A stretch of 53,387 bases of DNA from Hymenoscyphus infarciens (Eukaryota > Ascomycota > Leotiomycetes > Helotiales > Helotiaceae), in assembly GCA_001414345.1 (NCBI GenBank), contig LLCB01000364.1, positions 1 through 53,387 of the forward strand, read 5' to 3'. The notes under the pieces are model-generated. The model ran no database searches and was not told the DNA's origin. It worked only from the letters and a program-made list of their open reading frames with translations. Made by a program: the position numbers and the translations under genes. Positions 20,158 to 31,167 of this stretch are shown piece after piece (within the stretch, counting starts at the first letter, position 1; each line of letters starts with the position of its first letter).

Positions 20158-20820
20158 TCAATCATTATCAGCGAAATCATATCCGTAGTCGTCCTCAAAA
20201 TCGTCGTCGAAGTCATCGTCATCTCCACCGTCGTCTCCATCATCGTCTCCAGCACTATATCCACCACTAGATTCGACGTCGGATTCGCCGTCAGATTCGG
20301 TGTCTTGAGATCCCTCATCAGATCCACTTTCCTCCTCTCCCTCTTGGACTGCTTGGACTTGTCCTCCGTCGTCTGACTCTCCCTCAAAGCCATCATTTTC
20401 ATTTTCCTCCTTCTCCCCTCCATTCTCACCCATGCTCTCCTTCACATACTCCTTTCCATCCGGAGCGGTGTATGTAGCACGGCCCTTTCCATTGTCGTGG
20501 TAGGTAGAACCGTCGGCGTTTTTGTAGTGCCAAGACTTGTCGTCTACACGAACCAAGTCAAGTCAGCTGCATATTTGAGGGGGAAAACGTCGGAGGATAG
20601 ATGTAGAACATACAGTTACTGTAATGATAGCCTGGACCGCCTGGTTGCATGCGAGTATCGTAATCGTTTCCCTACGATTTAGTTCGATAGTTGTTTGGGG
20701 AATTGCTTTGATTGGAAAAAAACCCACTTGAGAGTTTGTTCCTTTGGAGGTAATGGTGTAGGGATAGAATGGCGAGCCAGAGCTCACGGCATTTTCTTGG
20801 CTGGGTTCCTTGTTGGACAT
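20158..20820 (-). CDS. YHYSN-domain protein B, with long acidic tail
   Basis: The gene is read as three exons, 20728-20820, 20614-20671 and 20158-20543, giving 178 aa; introns are 56 and 70 nt and phases match gene C. The core reads TSKGTNSQ, GNDYDTRMQPGGPGYHYSN, then WHYKNADGSTYHDNGKG and TYTAPDGKEY. The second half is a low-complexity acidic tail, very rich in Asp, Glu, Gly and Ser, ending FEDDYGYDFADND. Such tails often bind basic proteins or metal ions, but that is speculation here. It lies between paralogues A and C in the same orientation, so it arose by tandem duplication. Confidence 0.78.
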
Positions 20821-21742
20821 TTTGACTTGGTGGTTGCGTGGGAAATGGAAGGTCGATTTGGAGATGAAATGGATTGGGGAAGAGGGTTTTAAGAGTCAAA
20901 AGCTGCGTTTGTAGTGGAAGGCGCGAGGCGAGACACTGCAAACGAACCCACTGGTAACATTAAGGGAGTCACGATCGTCTCAGCACTTCTAGAAAGTAAT
21001 TATCTCAACCAGCAGAGCTTACAGAAACTCGTGCATAGTTGCCTAGGACAGTCCCTTCCCGTTTCTACAAATTGTCCCATACTCCTAGAAAAACAAAATT
21101 ATCATGAATCCAATCATTCTAATCATTAAGGAGAATCGAATCGCTTTTCCGTGTCTTGGTCAAACAATCAAGGAAAGAAGAGGTATTCGATTTCCTGCGC
21201 CCCTAGTTTCTAGAACATTTCGAATCACAACCAACCACTCAGAATAGAAGAGATCGGATGTTCCACTCTGCTAGTAGTTCCATCTCTTGGCGTGTTGTTC
21301 TATGGTATTAGCTGCAATGATAACGATGAAAATCCCCTTGGTTGCAAAAAAGCAAAACGGGTATTCACTTCTTCCTTCCAACCCAATATTCCAAAGTTCG
21401 TTGACGAGAAAGAAAGCAGTCGTAAGTTGTTGATACCAAATGACCCAAATTCCGACGGGCATCAAGATTTCGAAAAAGCACTCCTAGGTATGCTTGGGAA
21501 TATAGTCACATACTACAAGTGGAAGAAAGAAACCATATTTCTTGGTTGCAAGAATGCAAAACCCGATTTTTATTGCGTCCTCCTAAACCATCATCTCAAA
21601 GTCCGGAGACAAGAGCAAAAGCAAAAACGCATCATATCAAATGACCCATGACCATGCATCGTGATCCCAGACACGCCCCAGAGCAGACAGCAATCTACAT
21701 CAAAAGGCAAATCCCAATCCCGAGCTCCCAGAAAACCCATTC
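20821..21742. other. Intergenic region with duplicated 3'-flank sequence
   Basis: No gene is supported. The sequence downstream of gene C (21661-21695, GATCCCAG...GAGCAGACAG) resembles the sequence downstream of gene B (20114-20149, GATCCCAAG...GAGCAGACAG), as expected if the duplicated unit included 3' flank. Within 21325-21650 a piece of about 120 bp appears twice (CTTGGTTGCAA and ACCAAATGACCC or TCAAATGACCC as landmarks). Confidence 0.5.
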
Positions 21743-22109
21743 TTACTTCTTGTAGACATTTCCGTTGGGAGCAGTGTAGGTAGAACTGCCTTGTCGGTCA
21801 CTGTGGTAGGTTGAGTTGTTGCCGTTGGAGTAGTAGTAGGAACCATCTGTTTGACGTCAGTCTCATCTCCCACATGTAGACGTATTGGAAATGGGAAGTA
21901 GGGAACGTACCATTGTTGCTGTAATGATAGGCACCGCCAGAGGGTTGGCTGCGAGTATCATACGAGTTGCCCTAATAATGTGGGTTGAGATTGAAGTATC
22001 ATGGAAGAGATGGGAGCCATACTTGAGAGTTGGTACCCCTGCCAGTAACAGTGTATGGAGTGTAAGAGGAACCAGATTTGCCGGAGCCAGAGTTTCCCTT
22101 GCCAGGCAT
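21743..22109 (-). CDS. YHYSN-domain protein C, minimal form
   Basis: The gene is read as three exons, 22023-22109, 21911-21971 and 21743-21846, giving only 83 aa; introns are 51 and 64 nt. Translation begins MPGKGNSGSGKSGSS, continues TGRGTNSQ, NSYDTRSQPSGGAYHYSNN, DGSYYYSNGNNSTYHSDRQG, and ends TYTAPNGNVYKK. This is essentially the bare domain without the tails of A and B, so it is likely closest to the ancestral form. The composition is dominated by Tyr, Ser, Gly and Asn, which suggests a flexible or repeat-type fold. No signal peptide is seen. The three genes have the same strand and spacing of roughly 0.4-0.9 kb. Confidence 0.82.
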
Positions 22110-23347
22110 AATTGCGGAGTTTTTGTTTGTGAGAGAGGTTGAGAGGTTGAAATGATTTGTGGAGGTAGAGTTCGTTCACGATGGAAATTGTGTGGAGTTG
22201 TATGAAGGTTGAAGCAGAAATTCTGGGAGAGAAAGAGTGCATTTATGCACGCCCCAGCTCAAGGAGGACAAAGGAGACAAAGACGCAATTCCATGCGGGG
22301 TTGATAAGGTTCAGCAAAGCTTAACTTAATTCACCGTTTTTTTTGGCTCGTGGCGAAAGTATATGGCCCCATTTCGGGGAGGTTCTAGGAAACGATGAGA
22401 TCGGAGAGGAGTTTAAAGGATTTGAGTAGAATTATTATGGAAGATTCACGCTGATTGAGTACTTCATAATGCAAGATTCAACGCCTCTCAAATGCGATCA
22501 GGAGCGCACGGCCCGAGCATGAAATAAACAAAGCCGCATCGAGGGATATACGAAGTAGACAGTTAAACTTTAAAAAAAGTATACAAGCAGTCGGCATACT
22601 TCACCGTAAAAGTTTTAATATTGTTCCTATAAAGAATTGCTGAATTGAAATAAAAAGAGATATAGCCACGTGGTGGCATATCTACTCGCACGGTCATTTG
22701 ATAGGCCTAACAGTACGAGGTCAAAGAGTCGCCTAACATGGCGACCCGAGGGAAACTAATTGCCGTCATTTTGCACTTTGCAAGAATCGATGACATTGCG
22801 GTATTGAAGAGCACTCCGGAGAGGCAGCTGGTAGTGCCGACTCTTCCGTTACGTTCTTCGATATGTGCTTTATTCCTGACCTCTATGCCTTGGGGAGGAA
22901 ATATTGGTTGATCCATGGCGGGCGGAGTGAGGATATTTGGTGTATTTCTGAGTAGGTAATATGCTGGGGTGTGAAAGCGTCTCCAACCATATTTAACTGG
23001 CAAGTTTGCTGTGATAAGTGCGATCTACCTACCTCCCCTCGCCCTTCCGTCCAACCCCCATTCGATAGAAAACCAGAAACTTGACGTGAGACACGCCGGC
23101 ACCCAACTATCTCGAGGAAGGAGCGAACCTCCTAAGCAAAAAGGCCAGAAGCGCACCTCTTTTGTGCTCAATCCCCGCCTTTCCTACCCTGCTCACAACT
23201 ACCCGACATGATCTTCCTTAGGGTGCACTTTCCATTTCTTCGATTGTCCCAAATATTTTAGAAGAATTAAACTTAATTATTCTAAACTTTTTGGTTAATT
23301 GATTTGATTTCCCGAGTCTTCTTCAACAATGGCTGATGTTCCTTCCC
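22110..23347. other. Intergenic region
   Basis: It holds the upstream region of YHYSN gene C and the 3' flank of the thiamine pyrophosphokinase gene. A 69-codon minus-strand ORF from ATG 22916 has a reasonable start context (CCGCCATGG) but no recognisable domain and is not annotated. No repeats stand out. Confidence 0.45.
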
Positions 23348-24121
23348 TTAAGAAGAATTTGCTGACGAAACATCAAAGTCGATGGTAAATAGAACGTCCT
23401 TTGTGGTTTCAATCGTTACCCATTCCTCCACAACGTGATTGCTGGTGCTGATTTGGCCTCCAAACTCCGTTTCCCAATCCGTGACATCCCATTCAAGCCC
23501 TTTGGTGGTTATCACAGATGGCTCCTTGAGCGGAATAATCCCAACGTTCTTGCCCAAGGTCATGGTTTGATGGGTCTGCTGAGCCCGGATCTTGTGCTTT
23601 CCGGACTTCAGGACAAATGTGATTCCCTCACTCGAAAGAAGAAACATCTTTCCAAGGTCGTATGTCTTTTGGAAGAGATACAAATGGTGCAGAACAGAGA
23701 TTCCTTGGTCGACTCGTCCGCCGAGTCCACCTAAGGCGACGATGTTCATTGGTGATGGTTGTTCGGGAGACCAAATGTTGTTGACAGCCTTGGTGAAGTC
23801 TGTGGAGTACTGGTCTGGGTCGTGGACGACTGGAACGCTCTTTCCCTCCCAGTATTCTCGAACTGAGGGAAGGAGCGAATCGAGATCTCCCATGACGAGG
23901 TCAACTCCAAGGATGTCTTGGTGTTGCGTGTTCATATCGTGAATGCGATTGGCGCCTCCATCTGCAGCTACTTTGTATTTGCAGTTTGCCCATATCTTGC
24001 TGTAGACTGAGGGTCTCAATTCCATGGGCTGGTTGAGTACGACAAGCGAGTAGTCTCCGTGTGCATTGGGGCTGTCTGAGAAGATATCGGCCGGGTGCCA
24101 TATTGTCGTTTCGTCCGCCAT
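23348..24121 (-). CDS. THI80: Thiamine pyrophosphokinase
   Basis: A single-exon ORF of 257 aa from ATG 24121; the open frame upstream of it has only non-ATG starts. Family motifs in order are ADGGANR (about 53-59), MGDLDS (about 77-82), DPDQYSTDFTKA (about 101-112) and GGLGGRVDQ (about 131-139), with the C-terminal TSNH-containing substrate-binding segment (GGQISTSNHVVEE). The enzyme transfers pyrophosphate from ATP to thiamine to make thiamine diphosphate in the cytosol, the last step to the active cofactor. No TPP riboswitch-like intron is seen in its leader. It is divergent from MIA40, with 742 bp between the start codons. The symbol is that of the yeast orthologue. Confidence 0.93.
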   Translation of the reverse strand: MADETTIWHPADIFSDSPNAHGDYSLVVLNQPMELRPSVYSKIWANCKYKVAADGGANRIHDMNTQHQDILGVDLVMGDLDSLLPSVREYWEGKSVPVVHDPDQYSTDFTKAVNNIWSPEQPSPMNIVALGGLGGRVDQGISVLHHLYLFQKTYDLGKMFLLSSEGITFVLKSGKHKIRAQQTHQTMTLGKNVGIIPLKEPSVITTKGLEWDVTDWETEFGGQISTSNHVVEEWVTIETTKDVLFTIDFDVSSANSS

Positions 24122-24863
24122 CTGTCCCTTGCAGTAAGCACTTGCAGTGTAGTGTAGAAAAAGAAGGAAAGATCGTGGTTCCAGGTGTGGGATGATGACG
24201 AGGGGAGAGGGTTTGGGAAGGGGACAAGGAAGCTTAAGAGGCAGTACTAAGGTAGTAGACACGGTAGAGTAGAAGATTTTGAGGGGAAATCAGAGATGAC
24301 GGCTCGAGAGGGACAATAAAAGCGGAGTTCAATTGCCTAAATTTCTAGGCCCTAAACAAATGGAACAATTTCAGATTAACCTATATACTTGGAAGAATCA
24401 GCTTCAATTACCCCAAATATCAAGGTTAATAACTCCACTACCAGTTGTAGTTTTCCTTGTTCGCCACGAGGACGGATGGGAAAGCCGCCCGATCTCGGCA
24501 CCGGTTATCACTCCGGGTTTTGCAGTTAACTGACAGTCTTGAATATGTTCCTAGAATCAACCCAAAATTGGGCCAAAATTGGGAATAATGAGTTTCACAA
24601 GCTCCGAGTCAATACATTGAATTATGCCAGAAGTCCAGGAGAACGAGAAAGCGCTCGACATTTCTGTCGCCGCCCCTCGGGACGACACCACGATCAGGGA
24701 GCCTTTCCACGTGACCTTGACTCGGAGCTTCCGCCGTCACGGAAAATAGTTGACGATGACAAAACATCTCGATATCTAAATTCCATCCAATGCGCTCACG
24801 CCACCTTTCTTTTGTTCCATCTCTAGTATTTTGAAATACTCTCTTTAAAGTCCATTCTCCAAC

Positions 24864-25878
24864 ATGTTCAAGTATGCAGTGCGAGCGGCGCCTCGGCGCA
24901 TCCTGCCCTCCCGAACCCTCCTCAAAAACAGCCCGCCGAGAAGATTTTTAAGCACAGCTCCGCCTTCGCAGAAATCACGGAGTTGGAAGAGTAGTGCGGC
25001 GAGATGGGCTGTGGCTGCTGGGGGAGTGTACTATTACAATACGAGCAACATTTTCGCTGAGGAACCAGAAGGTTGGTTGTGCTGGATAGCTTGGGGAAGT
25101 AATGCTAATTGGAATGCAGCGGCAATTCAAGCGGTTGAAGAATCGATACATCATGTTCAAGAGTCGCCTCTACCTACGATAGACGCTATTGTCGAGGAAA
25201 AGAGACAGAGATATGCGAAACGAATCGAGGAAGAGAAGAAACGGCAACGGGAATTCGAGAACGCACAGGTGCAAGAGGACGGGGCTGCAGTTGAAGGGGG
25301 CGAAGAGGATGGTGAAGGCGCGGAAGGTATAGAAGGGTTAGAGGAAGAGGCTGGTCAACAAGGTGCTTTCAACCCAGAGACTGGAGAGATCAATTGGGAT
25401 TGTCCATGTTTAGGAGGAATGGCACACGGTCCCTGTGGAGACGAGTTCAAGGAGGCATTCAGTTGCTTCGTTTACTCGACGGAAGAACCAAAGGGTGTGG
25501 AGTGTATAGAGAAGTTCAAGTAAGCTGCAGCATTTATGGCCGGGTTGAAGAATGATGCTAACAGTTTCTAGGGGTATGCAAGATTGCTTCCGACTACATC
25601 CCGAAATGTACGGCTCGGAGTTGGACGACGAGGAAGATGATATTGAAGATGAACTGCGTGCCAGACAGGAAGCTTCAGCAAATGGAGAAGAATTAGAAGC
25701 ACCGAAATCCGAAGTGCCAACACCTACGACAATCCAAGAGACACCAAACACCCCACAAAAGACCTCGACTACCGAGTCCAAACCAGAAAAGCAGAACAAG
25801 GCTGTCGAGGCAAGCAAAACTACCGATGCAGCTGAAGAGGTTGTGCCAAAGGCTTCTCACGATGCCACCGCGAATTAG
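24864..25878 (+). CDS. MIA40: Mitochondrial intermembrane space import protein MIA40
   Basis: Preferred model: exons 24864-25071, 25120-25519 and 25572-25878, giving 304 aa. The N-terminus is a basic mitochondrial presequence ([20 protein letters not shown]), followed by a short membrane anchor ([11 protein letters not shown]). Redox-active CPC (NWDCPC) is followed by twin CX9C motifs ([11 protein letters not shown] and CIEKFKGMQDC), the second split by the confirmed-looking intron 25520-25571. MIA40 oxidises and folds small cysteine-rich proteins in the intermembrane space, with Erv1 as electron acceptor. The segment 25072-25119 is a 48-nt possible intron (GTTGGT, TGCTAAT, TGCAG) in frame and without stops. 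If retained, it inserts a Trp/Cys-rich stretch (320 aa) unlike the surrounding spacer. A disordered tail follows the CX9C region. Confidence 0.92.
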
Positions 25879-26367
25879 AGGCAAAAGAATAATGATTGTA
25901 CAATACATGTATCACAAATGGATATTAGAGGGGGGTATGTATAATACAAAAGAACCATCTCAAGACTGTAATGACCCATCTGATTTATTTTGCTGGCCCT
26001 CACATTGTCACTCATACTTCCTTTCATGTTACTCAGGCACTAATTGACAATTCTTCACTCTCTTCTCATTTCCTCATGTTTTCAGTCAACGTTACCTCGC
26101 TCCGTTACCAATAATTGCTCTATCTGCTTCGAGTCCTTGCATTCTCTCCATTATATTCATGGCTAGATCAAAGGTTCCTTTCAATCACTCAGCACCTCAT
26201 TATTTCATTCATTAACCAAGACACCAGTCAACCTGCCTAGTCGTACATAAGAAAGGCACTCCCTGTGGTTCCCCACAACATCCTCTAACAACCAGGAAAC
26301 ACAACACATCATCGCACAATACACACACATAGCACTATCACAAAACAACTCTACACAACAAAAGACA
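25879..26367. other. Intergenic region
   Basis: It contains the 3' flank of MIA40 and a CA-rich leader (about 26270-26367) typical of fungal 5' untranslated regions, leading to the ATG at 26368. No other feature is seen. Confidence 0.45.
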
Positions 26368-26654
26368 ATGAGCAAATACTGGGGCAGTCGTGCCTACCAG
26401 CCCCCGACGCCTCCCAAACCTGACTTGTACTCTTCATCTCAACAACCTCGACAGCCTCCACAAGCCCCGCCTCAGAATATCCAACCCCAACCCCATCCTC
26501 GAGAGGTCAGGTCGGTGCTGCGATTTCTTTCTCAGGTTCTATGAGTACCAGAGCTTCATCTTGGGGCCAGAATCGGGCTGTTACTCGTCATATGCTTTTT
26601 GGAACAGAAACACCTGGTCGTGACGGAATGGGCCCAGTATATCCTACGAACTGA
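26368..26654 (+). CDS. Small proline/glutamine-rich ORF with possible frame change
   Basis: ATG 26368 follows a CA-rich leader with good start context (GACAATGAG). The first frame reads MSKYWGSRAYQPPTPPKPDL, then a Pro/Gln-rich stretch, and stops at 26544 (58 aa). From about 26500 another frame, offset by two bases, reads SSRGQVGAAISFSGSMSTRA and continues through FGTETPGRDGMGPVYPTN to a stop at 26654. That part looks like the natural second half. No intron of usual length joins the frames, so a frameshift (mutation, sequencing error or, less likely, programmed) is possible. The family is unknown. Confidence 0.4.
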
Positions 26655-27442
26655 AGGTGTGGTTGTTAGCTAGACTTTCGAGGATTTACTTTTTTACTTG
26701 ATGCTTGAGGGAAATTCATTGTTGGTTTTATGGGGTCTTTTTGTTGTTGTGTGCTTGTTCTTTCGCTTGTGCTTTTTGGTTTGGGTGATTGTGTTTAGGT
26801 GCCTCCTCAGATAATGGGGGAAGTGAGGTGTCAGAATGGGTGTCTGGAGACGAAGTATATATGATACCGCTGCTGCATTGTAGGAAGTTTGACATTGCTC
26901 CTCGGCGCCATTCTTTACCATTGTCGGAGATGTTCTCGGGCGTTTGAAACTATTATTTAAGAAGGTTTGGGAGAATTGAGATGTTAAAGTTCTGCTTCTC
27001 CTAAACTATCTCCGGTAAAGATTTCACTTATTCGAAAAATTGCCTTCTATAATATGTAGGTGTGGAAGGCAATGCGCTATCATCTTCCGAATAAAAGGCA
27101 GCGAATCAAGAACTAAGTTTCCAGATTCTCAGAATAGTCGGCTCTCCTTTTCTAATTTTTCCCAGCGAAGAGCCAAAAGAAAGGGAACCGACCATTGAAC
27201 TGGTTCCTACAATAGACTAAGTACAAAATCCTCGAAATGGGTAGGTTGTGCCTTGAGCTGAAGAGTCCCCACTGATCCTAATCCATGTTCTATAGCCCTT
27301 AAGTTTTTTGACTGGTGGTGTTATGCATAAAAAAACGTCCACAAAGGCTTTATCCAAGTATTTTGCTTGAATCGTGTCACCAGGAGCACTGTATATTGTG
27401 CACCAGTACTCTTGGCAAGTCCCCTGAGGTGAGTGGTTCTAT
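26655..27442. other. Intergenic region
   Basis: No supported gene or repeat. Its right end, 27435-27442 (GGTTCTAT), is the left target duplication of the adjacent MITE. Confidence 0.45.
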
Positions 27443-27958
27443 CAGACTTGGGCGGCGATATTACCGGTGACATATCGGGAGGGTCTACGATATTTATCGT
27501 ATCGTATTAAGTGATCCGATTGATACTGGGTTTCTGAGGATAACCGATAATATATCGATTATTATCGGAAAAAGGGTTAATCTAGAGGATAATAGTTCTT
27601 CCGTCCAAGAGCTAATAGAATGTTACTTTCTAAAAATAAAGTTAAAGTTATATGATTTTTATATAAATTATAATTATTTATAACTTAAAGAGCTTACTCG
27701 TCCTACTCTAAGTCCTTATACTAAATTAAGAGTTATATAGTAACTTTTTAATAGAATAAAGCAGATATAGAAAAATAAATTAAAAGTCATATGATGTCTA
27801 TTTAGTACTAAAAGGCATTAGCGCCAAAAACCCGATATTTTATCGATTATCGTTAATTTTTTAACGATATTTCATTACATCGGATAAGAATTCACGATAT
27901 TTATCCTACGAGATATATCGCGATAATCCGATAAATATCGTATCGCCGCCCAAGTCTG
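27443..27958 (+). mobile_element. hAT-type MITE, copy 1
   Basis: A 516-bp element with terminal inverted repeats CAGACTTGGGCGGCGATA and TATCGCCGCCCAAGTCTG. It is flanked by a perfect 8-bp duplication, GGTTCTAT at 27435-27442 and 27959-27966. An 8-bp duplication and a CAG terminus are hallmarks of the hAT superfamily. There is no transposase ORF; the interior is AT-rich and full of ATATCG/CGATAT motifs, with imperfect inverted repeats near both ends. It is non-autonomous. Confidence 0.92.
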
Positions 27959-30210
27959 GGTTCTATCTGGGTACTTAAGCTCGATGACTTTCCAAGTCAA
28001 CATAGCTCAAGAAATTCCCAAAATCAGTCATCGTTCGATTTTACAGACTTTTCTCAACGCAACTACCTGATGGACTAAAACCGGAGAGCACAAACACAAG
28101 CCTTTTTCTTCTACGTAGAGCTACTGTCGTATTCCCATAGTGGCGTTCGGTTTCTCCAACTATCGTAGTCCTAAATTCACTCTAAATTTCTGGACACCTT
28201 GAACTTCCCGAGTGGGTTAGCTGTGACTTTCTTGGAGAACTCACCTCATCAAGGCCGAAGCCAATTGGAATATCAGACATATTCAACCACGCAAGCCCAC
28301 CGCAAGTGCCCATCAAACCATCCTATCAAGGCAGCACAAGTAATACGAAAGTTGTGGAAAATACGTGCACAATCTACTGCCTTCCTTGCCCAAAGTCGAG
28401 CTTAGTATTATGCAGTGGCAGAGTCTTCTGGTTCCAACTAGTCAGGGGGAGCATCTTCTTTTGTGTAAACTGGAAAAGAAGCTCATCTCATTTTAATTCG
28501 GCTATCACCTGCTCCATTACAAAGGTGAGAATAGAACTACTAATTTACCTTGCAAGAAACATGCTGACATTCGACAGCTTCAACCGAACCAAAGGAAGTC
28601 ACAAACAGTCCAACCACGACACCTCGTCGCAATAAAAGCACTGCTATCTCGAGTCCATTGGTTTCGAGCGGCCTAAATGGCCTGCTCCTTAGGTTCTACC
28701 TTACTTTCTCAACAACAACAAAGTGGAAGCAGGACTATTTTACCAAGAGACCCCACCTTAGAAGCTCTCAAGATCCAGCCACAGCAACTCAAAACACTCC
28801 AGCTTCAGTCGATGTTGGAGGCCCATTCTCCAGTCGTGGAACAGAGTAAAGACTTCAAAATACCACACCACAAAGTCAAACGACAACAGTCTACCCCATC
28901 AGTTCAGAGAAGGTGCCAACCTAAACATTTCATCCTTCTACGACTAATAATAATTTACCCTTTCCTACGTTCATTGTTCGGAGATCTCACTTGCGACAAG
29001 TCAATATACTTTGTCGTCCGTGGATTCTGTTGACTTACTCCTTCTGTCCCCAATTTGCTTGTACGCCCCAAAAATGATAAGATAAATCAGTTTGCGATTC
29101 CTTTCTCCATGAACACAAACACAACAAAAAAATGAAGATGTGCAGATCGAACATCATTTTGGTTGCATCGCAAGAAGTCAGGTTTTGATGTTCTCGCCCG
29201 AAATCAAACATGAACTGGCTGTGCAGATCTAAATTAAGAAAAGGAAGGAGAGCAAGCCGCATCGTTCAGAAAGTGCTCAACGACATCAAATAGTTTCAAA
29301 TATCTTGGACCTATGGATCACTGATAGACCGAAAGAAGTTAGAACCCCGCGATATATTGTACCCGGGAAAATGTAAATATCAGGAAGATGATTCACTACT
29401 AGCAAAGATGTGTGTCTTGGGGTCGTTGATAGAGTATTGGATGGAAGTGGTCACAGACTCCCAAAGGCCAACGAGAAGCCAGGCTATGATGCGATGGAAG
29501 AAATTGATGAACCGAAAGTGAAAGCCTAAAGAAGACAAGAATTTTCGAAAAGCACCCAGTGTAGCAAATCTTCGGTTTAGACAAGGAGAAACAGCTAGCT
29601 AAGGCGTGGAAGAACTTTTGCTTTTGCTGTTCAATTTCCCGTATTCTCGGGATTGATGCAGCGAGCGAGATCCTGGAGTCAGACGAGGGACGAGTGGAGG
29701 TCACCAAAAGACCTTGTGGGGTACGAAATCTCAACAGGAAAGCCTGTCACATTACTAAAAAGTTGTAATTATAAAATGGAAAGAGAAAGCTTGCAACTAA
29801 GAATCTTAGCTCTTCATCATCCCAAGTTATTCAAACTAGTTGTTTCAAGTCAGAGCAAAAGAGATGGGCCCATGAGAACCGTTTATTGCAAGGCAACTGG
29901 AATATTTTGCTATAAATGTATCGCAAAAAACTGGGAAAACGAAAGGACTTGAATACTTACTTGGGTCCGCTTCATTCATTGACAAAAGAGGTACCCGCGA
30001 CGCTTCAAAATACCACTTATTGGGTTCCTTCAAAGCAACCCCCTCATTCTGAAAATACCACTGAAGCAAATCTAATTGGGACAACTGGAAGTTCCTCATG
30101 AGTTTACAGGGTAGTTGCAGGATCATGATCGTGCTCAAGCAGGTCAAGCCAAACATGATATATTTGCTATTATTGAATCACGAGTAAGCTAAATAAAAGA
30201 AGCGTGCTAC
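27959..30210. other. Interval between two MITEs, no supported gene
   Basis: Sequence of ordinary composition with only short, broken open frames on both strands (for example 28199-28405, 28677-29033 and 29399-29734, several with non-ATG starts). None has a recognisable domain or paired splice sites giving a longer protein. It may be a decayed gene or noncoding sequence. Confidence 0.45.
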
Positions 30211-30846
30211 CAGACTTGGGCGGCGATACGATATTTATCGGATTATCGCGATATATATCGTACGATAAATATCGTAAATTCTTATCCGATATAATGAATA
30301 TCGTTAAAAAAGTAACGATAATCGATAAATATCGGGTTTTTGGCGCTAGTGCCTTATAGTACTAAGTACATATCATATGACTTGTAGTTTCTTTTTAAAA
30401 CCCTGCTTTTTAAATTAAAAAGTTATTATATAAATCTCAATTCAGTATAAAGGACTTATAATAAGAGGTGTAATCTCTTAGAGTTATAAATAATTAATAT
30501 CAAAATCATGTGACTTTATCTTTACTTTTAGAAAATAGTATTTTATTAACTCACTTGACCGGAAGAACTATTCTCCTCTAGACTAACTATTTTCCTCTGG
30601 TTTAAATATCTTCCGCCGATAATCGATATATTATCGGTTATCCTTAAAAATGCGTTATCACTTAATATGTCACAGAAAAAAAGGGTCTCACGTGACCCCT
30701 TTTCCCTGTATATATAGCAGAGTTTTCACCTCCGAATACAAGGCTCCTTAGAGCGTTTTCAACCCAAAAATACGTGACATAATACGATACGATAAAGATT
30801 ATAGAACCTCCTAATATGTCACCGGTAATATCGCCGCCTAAGTCTG
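30211..30846 (-). mobile_element. hAT-type MITE, copy 2
   Basis: A 636-bp element with the same termini as copy 1 (CAGACTTGGGCGGCGATA and TATCGCCGCCTAAGTCTG), in the opposite orientation. A perfect 8-bp duplication, CGTGCTAC, flanks it at 30203-30210 and 30847-30854. It carries about 120 bp more than copy 1, near 30665-30790, including a TATATATA box-like tract. Differences from copy 1 are largely transitions. No transposase ORF is seen. Confidence 0.92.
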
Positions 30847-31167
30847 CGTGCTACATTGAAGTGAGAATAACTACAACCGCCTTCTTCAGTTCATTTCCTT
30901 TCTTTTTCTTGTAAGATGGTAACTCTCCTGGGATCTCGTCTTGCTCAACCTTGTACTTGAAAACGACCACATTGGGTTGTTTTTGACCGGTAAAAGCAGA
31001 GACAGGTATACTATGAATTTTGTAGGCTAGATGAAGATGGTGTTGTTTGATCAGCCCATGCTTCCTGCTAATACGGTGAAATCATCAAACCTGTCGACAG
31101 TCGTTTGATTAGAAAAGGCAGAAAACTATACCATTCTACTTCACCAGGAGCTACTCGGTCTCTTCAT

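Noticed and set aside
22707..22916. 69-codon minus-strand ORF with good start context
   Set aside because: Short, isolated and without any family resemblance; kept out of the annotation for lack of support.
23348..24863. TPP riboswitch near the thiamine gene
   Set aside because: No intron or conserved riboswitch core is seen in the leader; fungal TPP riboswitches are known mainly for other thiamine genes.
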